From assembly GCA_963634745.1 (NCBI GenBank), contig CAVHCX010000015.1, positions 1 to 64,000 of the forward strand: a stretch of DNA of 64,000 nt, read 5' to 3'. Position numbers and translations under genes: made by a program. The notes under the pieces were generated by a model, which was not told the origin of the DNA, did not search any database, and saw only the letters and a list, made by a program, of their open reading frames with translations. Positions 58,914 to 64,000 of this stretch are shown piece after piece. Source of the stretch: CAKRJP01 sp963634745 (lineage in GTDB: Bacteria; Bacillota; Clostridia; Lachnospirales; Lachnospiraceae). Numbering within the stretch: position 1 is the first letter of the stretch; every line of letters starts with the position of its first letter.

Positions 58914-59702
58914 CTATATGATTTTTTTCTTGGTCAAAGCCAAAAACAAGGCATGAGCTTTCTCTGAAGGATTTCCTTCAAGATAAATCTGGCCTTCGCT
59001 TTCCGGTGGGGCAAACATACGGTCCACAGAGGTGGGAGAGCCCACTAAGCCGTAGCGGCTAAGATCCTGGTCCGGCATATCGTCAAAACTTAGGATCTTA
59101 ATCGGTCGGTCCTTGGTGGCCTTCTGCAAGATATAGGAAGGAAGCCTGGGAACACAGGTGTCTTTATCAATTGTTAAGAGACAGGGGTAGGAAAGTTCTG
59201 AAACTTGAGATACCGTTACAAGATCCTGGCGCACCCGGATGTGGGAATCGGTAACCTCGGTAATTTCCGCCACCCATGCGGCATGAGGTAAGGACAGATG
59301 TTCTGCGATAGAAGGACCTACCTGGGCCGTATCGCCGTCGGTGGTCTGCCTTCCGCAAATAATTAAATCCACATCGCCGATTACCTGGATCCCCTGGGAT
59401 AAGGCGTAGGAGGTGGCTAAAACGTCTGCTCCTGCAAATTTCTTATCAGAAAGGATCACGGCATCGTCAGCGCCCATGGCGTAGGCATCCCGAATCATTT
59501 CCTCTGCCTGGGGAGGTCCCATGGTAAGGACGGTCACACTGCCTCCCACCTGCTCCTTAATATTAAGGGCTGTTTCCAGGGCAAAGAGATCATAAGGATT
59601 GGTCCGGGTATCTCCGGACATACGTTTCATGGCTCCGGTTTCCGGATCAATGTCTACTTTAGAGGAAGCAGGAACCTGTTTCATACAAACTACAATCTTC
59701 AT
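58914..59702 (-). CDS. lctB: electron-transfer flavoprotein beta subunit
   Basis: Protein of 262 residues. MKIVVCMKQVPASSKVDIDPETGAMKR start; NAD/FAD-related segments VLTMGPPQAEEMIRDAYAMGADDAVILSD and the ETF-beta signature near VSELSYPCLLTIDKDTCVPRLPSY. Loops needed for the bifurcating FAD (DLIICGRQTTDGDTAQVGPSIAEHL) are present. First gene of the operon, with AAAGG upstream and an extended -10 promoter at 59766. Confidence 0.92.
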   Translation of the reverse strand: MKIVVCMKQVPASSKVDIDPETGAMKRMSGDTRTNPYDLFALETALNIKEQVGGSVTVLTMGPPQAEEMIRDAYAMGADDAVILSDKKFAGADVLATSYALSQGIQVIGDVDLIICGRQTTDGDTAQVGPSIAEHLSLPHAAWVAEITEVTDSHIRVRQDLVTVSQVSELSYPCLLTIDKDTCVPRLPSYILQKATKDRPIKILSFDDMPDQDLSRYGLVGSPTSVDRMFAPPESEGQIYLEGNPSEKAHALFLALTKKKII

Positions 59703-59744
59703 CTACATATTTTCCTTTACTTTTCTTATCGCTTTTTCGCTTTA

Positions 59745-59760
59745 ATGTGCTAAAACACAT
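59745..59760 (-). promoter_or_regulatory. candidate operator of the lct operon
   Basis: ATGTG-CTAAAA-CACAT, a 5-bp-arm inverted repeat lying just downstream of the -10, where a repressor would block transcription. No regulator gene adjoins the operon. Confidence 0.4.
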
Positions 59761-59765
59761 GGATG

Positions 59766-59774
59766 ATTATAGCA
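59766..59774 (-). promoter_or_regulatory. extended -10 promoter of lctB
   Basis: Minus strand TG-C-TATAAT; the region 17-18 bases upstream is a T-rich tract from the neighbouring terminator without a clear -35. Confidence 0.6.
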
Positions 59775-59782
59775 TAGGAAAA

Positions 59783-59834
59783 ATAAAAAAACCATGAGAT
59801 TTGCAATTTTTTTTGTGCAAATTTCATGGTTTTT
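59783..59834 (-). terminator. terminator after the GH13 gene
   Basis: AACCATGAGATTTGCA / TGCAAATTTCATGGTT stem (one mismatch) with an A run on the left that reads as TTTTTTTATTTTT on the minus strand. Confidence 0.85.
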
Positions 59835-59888
59835 ATTAAGATAGGTGGATCTGCCAATTATTAGCTAAAAAACGAATTCATCAGACGG

Positions 59889-61202
59889 CTAGCCCCGAAA
59901 TTTCAGGTAGAGGCTTGCGTAAGGTTCCAAAGAAAGGGAGCCATCTAAATGATATTCTTTTTCCGAAATAAGGTCTACAAAATTTCCGTTTAAGCTTCCT
60001 TCCCAAGCCGTATAGGGGGAGTCAGAGGCATTGATGGCTACAATTACGCGGTCATTGTCACTGGCGCGCTCAAACAGCAGTTGGTGGTTTTGGATGACTA
60101 CATTGCGGTAGCTTCCATGGCAGAGAGCCTGGCTCTTTTGACGAATATGAATTAAGTTTTTGATATAGTCTGTCAGCTCATTGGGCTTTGGAGCCTCAAA
60201 GCAGGGACGAAGGGCATAGTCATTATCCGGCGCCTTCTCCCCGAGCTCTCCCCATTCACTTCCATAGTAGAGGCAAGGGATTCCCGGCATTCCCATAAGC
60301 AGTCCGTAGGCCGGCCGGATATGCTCTTTGTTGCTGAGAATGCTGGCCAGTCTTGTGACATCGTGGTTGTCCACAAAAGTCATAAGATGTTTGCCCCTGT
60401 AAATGCACCAAGGATCGCTGCCGTACTGGCGGTGCAGGGAGTGGGCAATCTCAAACATATTCATAGAATTAAAGCTGGAATAAAGTCCCTTGTAGCACTC
60501 GTAGTTGGTGCAGCTATGTAGCATCTCGTCATTTACGATTAGGTTATAATCTCCGAAAAGCACTTCCCCAATCAGTGCAAAATCAGGTTTGAGACTTTCA
60601 GTGAAAGACCGGAGCCTTCGCATAAAATTATGGTCCAGACTGTAGGCTACATCCAGGCGAAGGCCGTCAATGTCAAAAGTATCGATCCAAAATTTTACGC
60701 AGTCTAGAAGATAATCTACCACTGCAGGATTCTGGAGATTGAGCTTTACTAATTCAAAATGACCCTCCCAGCCCTCGTACCAGAAACCGTCATCGTAGCA
60801 GCTGTTACCTTCGAAGCTGATATGAAACCAGTCCTTATAAGGAGAGTCCCATTTTTTCTCCTGCACATCTTTAAAGGCCCAGAAGCCCCGGCCAACATGA
60901 TTAAATACGCCGTCCAAAACAATTTTCACATGATGGTCATGAAGGGCCTTGCAGACATCGGCAAAATCCTGGTTGCTTCCTAAGCGGCAGTCGATGCTTT
61001 TAAAATCCCTGGTATCATAGCCATGGTTGTCAGATTCAAAAATTGGATTTAATAAGATAGAATCCACTCCCAGATTTTCTAAATATTCCGTCCAGTCTAA
61101 GAGTTTGCGAATTCTGGAGACACACTGGCCGTCGTTAGCAAGGGGAGCCCCACAAAAACCGATCGGATAAATTTGGTAAAAAGTAGCATTATAAGCCCAC
61201 AT
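59889..61202 (-). CDS. GH13 alpha-amylase-family enzyme
   Basis: Protein of 437 residues without signal peptide, so intracellular. Conserved regions of GH13 are complete: DGVFNHVG, DGLRLDVA (nucleophile Asp), IGEVLFG (acid/base Glu) and FVDNHDVTR (transition-state Asp). It likely acts on imported maltodextrins or related oligosaccharides, as neopullulanase/cyclomaltodextrinase-like enzymes do, but lacks an obvious N-terminal dimerisation domain. ATG 61202 (MWAYNATFYQ) is preferred to the upstream TTG. It follows the AraC-type gene by 55 bases and is probably controlled by it. Confidence 0.87.
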   Translation of the reverse strand: MWAYNATFYQIYPIGFCGAPLANDGQCVSRIRKLLDWTEYLENLGVDSILLNPIFESDNHGYDTRDFKSIDCRLGSNQDFADVCKALHDHHVKIVLDGVFNHVGRGFWAFKDVQEKKWDSPYKDWFHISFEGNSCYDDGFWYEGWEGHFELVKLNLQNPAVVDYLLDCVKFWIDTFDIDGLRLDVAYSLDHNFMRRLRSFTESLKPDFALIGEVLFGDYNLIVNDEMLHSCTNYECYKGLYSSFNSMNMFEIAHSLHRQYGSDPWCIYRGKHLMTFVDNHDVTRLASILSNKEHIRPAYGLLMGMPGIPCLYYGSEWGELGEKAPDNDYALRPCFEAPKPNELTDYIKNLIHIRQKSQALCHGSYRNVVIQNHQLLFERASDNDRVIVAINASDSPYTAWEGSLNGNFVDLISEKEYHLDGSLSLEPYASLYLKFRG

Positions 61203-61257
61203 AAAATAAAACCTCATTTCTTTCAAAGTTAAGCTTCTGTCAGTATACCATAGAAGC

Positions 61258-62124
61258 CTACTCCTGGAAAGTTGAATGGGGGTCTTCTTGGTGACTTCTG
61301 GCCTGGCGAGGAGTCATTCCGTAGATTTCTTTAAACAGGCGGTTAAACATAGTCTGATTGCTAAAACCACTTTTGGTCATAACCTCGGCAATGGACAGGT
61401 CTGTGCCGGTAAGAAGCCAGCCGGCATGGGAGATTCTTACCTCATTGAGATATTTCATAAGAGTAATGCCCATATGTTTTTTAAAGAAACGGCATAAATA
61501 CTCCCGGCTAAAGCCTGTTTTTTCTGCAATCTCGTTAAGAGATAATTTTTCTGTATAATTTTCATTTACATAGGAAATAATCTCTCTAAGAATATCGTTG
61601 GAATGCTCGCTGGAAGCGATAGATCCCGGGGGAGAGTAAACCGAAAAATAACGGATGAGGTCAGAAAGCAGCAAAAGTGCCGTGCCGTCGGACCGCATTC
61701 CGCTGGTAAGATCCTTGTCTAGGCAAGTATAGGTCAGGTCTTTGGCTAGGTTGCACAAGTGTTCATAGTGAGGATACTTAGGATCCTCTGAAGAAAGAGG
61801 ATGACATTCTATATGATAGAGTTCCAGCCCCGGACAGTATACAGAGAGGTTCTTTTTGTCCACATGAATACATAAAAAAATGTATAAACTAGAATCAGAA
61901 TGGATGGAATGAACTTCTCTGGAATCAAAAACAATTAGTTGGCCATGCCGGAGGGTGATGTGTTCCTGCTCTTTTTGAATTTGAACAGAGCCACTCAGGC
62001 AAAATAAAATTTCCATAGCCTCGTGCCAATGGGCAGGGATATGGGGATTTTCAAGTTCTCCCATGGAGGTCTGAATACCAAGATTGCCAAGGGGTTTTAG
62101 GGTCTCGTGATATGCTTTTGCCAT
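61258..62124 (-). CDS. AraC-family regulator with cupin sensor
   Basis: Protein of 288 residues. N-terminal cupin (HWHEAMEILFCLSGSVQIQ, HGQLIVFDSREVHSI) senses a small molecule, probably a sugar; the C-terminal pair of HTHs reads LSLNEIAEKTGFSREYLCRFFKKHMG and SIAEVMTKSGFSNQTMFNRLFKEIYGMTP. First gene of the leftward unit with the GH13 enzyme, so it probably activates oligosaccharide use. Confidence 0.9.
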   Translation of the reverse strand: MAKAYHETLKPLGNLGIQTSMGELENPHIPAHWHEAMEILFCLSGSVQIQKEQEHITLRHGQLIVFDSREVHSIHSDSSLYIFLCIHVDKKNLSVYCPGLELYHIECHPLSSEDPKYPHYEHLCNLAKDLTYTCLDKDLTSGMRSDGTALLLLSDLIRYFSVYSPPGSIASSEHSNDILREIISYVNENYTEKLSLNEIAEKTGFSREYLCRFFKKHMGITLMKYLNEVRISHAGWLLTGTDLSIAEVMTKSGFSNQTMFNRLFKEIYGMTPRQARSHQEDPHSTFQE

Positions 62125-62161
62125 GACATGTTCCTTCCTTTAAATCTTTTGAAATAAGTTT

Positions 62162-62191
62162 AGTATATCATTTGCTCATAAGCATACACAA
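62162..62191 (-). promoter_or_regulatory. promoter of the araC-type gene
   Basis: Minus strand TTGTGT (62186-62191), 18 bases, TATACT (62162-62167) with a TG one base upstream (extended -10). Confidence 0.6.
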
Positions 62192-62240
62192 GATAAATGG
62201 AGGGGGAGAAAAAATAATCCAAGCATTCGAGAAAAAACAG

Positions 62241-62269
62241 TTGACACTGTAGATTTGGTGACATATAAT
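62241..62269 (+). promoter_or_regulatory. consensus promoter of rplM-rpsI
   Basis: TTGACA (62241-62246), 17 bases, TATAAT (62264-62269), as expected for a ribosomal protein operon. Confidence 0.88.
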
Positions 62270-62275
62270 GTTCAA

Positions 62276-62375
62276 GTATGACAAAAGAAGAAACAGTGTG
62301 GAGCCAATGCCCCGGAGACATACTGATTTCGATACAGATAATATTATGATATTAGTGAATAATGGAGGTACACCA
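62276..62375 (+). promoter_or_regulatory. rplM leader, possible L13 autoregulatory element
   Basis: About 100 bases of leader from the predicted start to ATG 62376. Firmicutes often have an L13 leader RNA at this location controlling rplM-rpsI. Segments such as GTGTGGAGCC and GCCCCGGAGACATAC could pair, but I cannot confirm the published fold by eye. Confidence 0.45.
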
Positions 62376-62804
62376 ATGAAAACTTATATGGCTAATCCAG
62401 ATAAGATTGAAAGAAAATGGTATGTAGTTGATGCAGAAGGCTGTACATTAGGACGCCTTGCTTCAGAAGTAGCTAAGGTTTTAAGAGGTAAGAACAAGCC
62501 TGAATATACACCACACATTGATACTGGCGATTATGTAATCGTAGTTAATGCTGAGAAGATTAAAGTAACCGGTAAGAAGATGAACCAGAAGGTTTACTAT
62601 CATCACTCAGACTATGTAGGAGGAATGAAAGAGACTACATTAGCAGAGATGATGGCAAAGAAGCCGGAGAGAGTAATCGAACTCGCTGTAAAGGGTATGC
62701 TTCCAAAGGGACCTTTGGGAAGAAGCATGATCAAGAAACTTCACGTATATGCTGGACCAGATCATGAGCAGCAGGCTCAGAAGCCAGTAGAGCTTAAGTT
62801 TTAA
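62376..62804 (+). CDS. rplM: 50S ribosomal protein L13
   Basis: Protein of 142 residues, the usual length. Start MKTYMANPDKIERKWYVVDAEG with GGAGG 7 bases upstream; the longer frame overlaps the promoter. Further signatures: LGRLASEVAKVLRGKNK, YYHHSDYVGGMK and VKGMLPKGPLGRSMIKKLHVYAG. Co-transcribed with rpsI. Confidence 0.97.
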   Translation: MKTYMANPDKIERKWYVVDAEGCTLGRLASEVAKVLRGKNKPEYTPHIDTGDYVIVVNAEKIKVTGKKMNQKVYYHHSDYVGGMKETTLAEMMAKKPERVIELAVKGMLPKGPLGRSMIKKLHVYAGPDHEQQAQKPVELKF

Positions 62805-62831
62805 GGAAAGGTTGAAAGGAGGATACTTACA

Positions 62832-63224
62832 GTGGCTACAGTAAAATTCTACGGAACAGGAAGAAGAAAAAAATCTATCGCAAGAGTATATTTGGTACCT
62901 GGAACAGGTAACATTACTATTAATAAAAGAAGCATCGATGAGTACTTCGGATTAGAGACATTAAAGGTTGTTGTTCGTCAGCCATTAGTTTCTACAGATA
63001 CAGAAGGAAAGTTTGACGTCATCGTTAATGTTAAGGGTGGCGGATACACAGGACAGGCTGGTGCAATTCGTCATGGTATCTCAAGAGCTCTGCTTCAGGC
63101 AGATGCTGAGTACAGACCAGTTCTTAAGAAAGCTGGATTCTTAACTCGTGATCCACGTATGAAAGAGCGTAAGAAATACGGTCTCAAGGCCGCTCGTCGC
63201 GCACCTCAGTTCTCTAAGAGATAG
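62832..63224 (+). CDS. rpsI: 30S ribosomal protein S9
   Basis: Protein of 130 residues from GTG 62832 (GGAGG upstream). FYGTGRRKKSIARVYLVPGTGNI at the start, GGGYTGQAGAIRHGISRALL in the middle, and the invariant C terminus KKYGLKAARRAPQFSKR, whose last residues contact P-site tRNA. The 3' end of this gene is a known integration site for tyrosine-recombinase mobile elements, and an integrase gene points at it from the right. Confidence 0.97.
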   Translation: MATVKFYGTGRRKKSIARVYLVPGTGNITINKRSIDEYFGLETLKVVVRQPLVSTDTEGKFDVIVNVKGGGYTGQAGAIRHGISRALLQADAEYRPVLKKAGFLTRDPRMKERKKYGLKAARRAPQFSKR

Positions 63225-63247
63225 TTCAGAACTGTCAGAGAATGCAC

Positions 63248-63289
63248 AAGACCCAAGGAAAATCAACATTCCTTGGGTCTTTTCTTTTT
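63248..63289 (+). terminator. terminator after rpsI
   Basis: Perfect 13-bp AAGACCCAAGGAA/TTCCTTGGGTCTT stem with TTTCTTTTT. Confidence 0.9.
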
Positions 63290-63315
63290 GTAAAAATCTA
63301 AGAATTTGTGTCTAA

Positions 63316-63348
63316 TAGTAACACAATAGTTACACACTAGAAACACAA
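63316..63348. repeat. three tandem 11-bp repeats next to the integrase gene
   Basis: TAGTAACACAA, TAGTTACACAC and TAGAAACACAA follow directly on one another. Tandem direct repeats of this size close to an attachment site are typical arm-type binding sites for tyrosine recombinases. Confidence 0.65.
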
Positions 63349-63381
63349 AATAAGACCTGACTGTGTGTCAGGTCTTATTTT
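63347..63381. terminator. bidirectional terminator at the integrase 3' end
   Basis: Perfect 15-bp AAAATAAGACCTGAC/GTCAGGTCTTATTTT stem around a 5-base loop, three bases past the integrase stop. Confidence 0.85.
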
Positions 63382-63384
63382 GTT

Positions 63385-64000
63385 TTATATCTTGTTTATA
63401 GCTTCAAGTTTGAATGGTAATTCAATATGTGTGTAAACTGTTTCTGTGACACATTGTCCCTTGTGACCAACAATCTTTTTGATGATTCTTTCATCAACAC
63501 CTGCTTCAGTAAGCAGTGATACACAGGTGTGTCTTGTGTCATGTGGTCTATGTTGCAATTTCAATTCTTCCATCAATGGTGTCCAATAAGAATCATAATA
63601 GTTTCTATACAAGAAGTGTTTATCATCATGTGTGCAAATCAGATATTCACAATCCCTGTTCATCCAATATTCAAAGAATGGAACAACCTTTTCAGCAATT
63701 GGAACTTCCCTGATTCCTGATTCTGTTTTTGATTCCCTTACATAAAACCATCTTTCATCAAGATGAACATCTTCCTTCTTCAGGTCAAGCAATTCACCAA
63801 TTCTGACACCTGTATATATCAGCATCAGGATGACAGAATAATATGTATTAGAATCTTTGACCTTCCAAACCATGTTGATTTGCTTCTTGTTGAATGGTTT
63901 TCTGTTGTATGAATTTGGGTTTCCTGCCTTGGTAATATCAACATATCTGACCATATCCCTTTTATCAGCAGTCACAATTTCATGCATCACTGCATAGTCA
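63385..64000 (-). CDS. tyrosine recombinase (integrase), N terminus beyond the right edge
   Basis: At least 205 residues of the C-terminal catalytic domain; the frame stays open to the window edge, so the gene continues outside. Catalytic residues visible: Arg in YTGVRIGELLDL, HxxR in PHDTRHTC, His in VGHKG and the nucleophile Tyr in ETVYTH. This is the phage/ICE integrase type. It is last in its element and points toward the rpsI 3' end 160 bases away, the arrangement of elements integrated at rpsI. The DNA is lower in GC than rpsI. Confidence 0.9.
   Translation of the reverse strand, partial: DYAVMHEIVTADKRDMVRYVDITKAGNPNSYNRKPFNKKQINMVWKVKDSNTYYSVILMLIYTGVRIGELLDLKKEDVHLDERWFYVRESKTESGIREVPIAEKVVPFFEYWMNRDCEYLICTHDDKHFLYRNYYDSYWTPLMEELKLQHRPHDTRHTCVSLLTEAGVDERIIKKIVGHKGQCVTETVYTHIELPFKLEAINKI

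Noticed and set aside
63301..63350. CRISPR-like array
   Set aside because: The three 11-bp units are contiguous without spacers and sit beside an integrase, fitting arm sites rather than CRISPR.

Overview
The window looks like chromosome of an anaerobic, low-to-middle GC Firmicute of class Clostridia, most likely a Lachnospiraceae-type gut bacterium. Supporting signs are near-consensus sigma-A promoters, AGGAGG-type ribosome binding sites, a tyrosyl T-box, MurE of the meso-diaminopimelate type (DNPR motif), ChW-repeat surface proteins, a ferredoxin-containing Etf/lactate dehydrogenase complex and a 4-hydroxybutyrate dehydrogenase closely resembling the clostridial enzyme. This is inferred from protein families; no species can be named from the sequence alone.

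Layout. 1-4.7 kb: partial tRNA-Gly, a membrane-anchored C39-like peptidase, then two esterase-fold proteins followed by an ATP-grasp ligase with a histone-like Lys/Ala tail. 4.7-7.5 kb: FeoA, a GC-rich palindromic element of about 270 bp, and a secreted ChW-repeat/CAP protein. 7.5-10.2 kb: a heavy-metal efflux unit (HMA chaperone, P1B ATPase, CadC/SmtB-like regulator) with a recognisable operator. 10.3-18.2 kb: asparagine synthetase, an aromatic acid exporter-like membrane protein, aspartokinase, tRNA-Arg, an RluA-type pseudouridine synthase and a pseudokinase-TM-TPR protein. 18.3-30.2 kb: accessory catabolic region with a TRAP transporter, a GntP permease, a feruloyl-esterase-like hydrolase, type I dehydroquinate dehydratase, an MFS transporter, a LysR regulator, an old-yellow-enzyme/enoate-reductase type flavoprotein and a quinate/shikimate dehydrogenase. 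30.6-36.9 kb: a glycosyltransferase, a MarR regulator with a membrane/cytidylate-kinase-like fusion, and gdhA - lrp-type regulator - 4-hydroxybutyrate dehydrogenase.

36.9-50.4 kb is the housekeeping run murE-priA-def-fmt-Zn peptidase-rsmB-rlmN-stp-prkC-rsgA-rpe-thiN, followed by a small low-GC gene, ychF, lgt, the T-box and tyrS, and a flavin reductase. 55-59.7 kb (minus strand) holds an lctBCD-like electron-bifurcating 2-hydroxyacid dehydrogenase and a YkvI-type transporter. 59.9-62.1 kb is a GH13 enzyme with its AraC regulator. 62.2-63.2 kb is rplM-rpsI, and the window ends inside a tyrosine recombinase pointing back at the 3' end of rpsI, the likely edge of an integrated mobile element.

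The most notable candidates are the 18-30 kb cluster, which I infer handles quinate/shikimate and possibly their hydroxycinnamate esters under anaerobic, reductive conditions; the esterase-esterase-ATP-grasp trio in which two neighbouring proteins carry lysine-rich low-complexity segments; the palindromic element at 5.1-5.4 kb; and the rpsI-proximal integrase with three tandem 11-bp repeats. Many start codons here were moved from the longest reading frame because the upstream part overlaps promoter elements or lacks a ribosome binding site; each case is explained in its entry.
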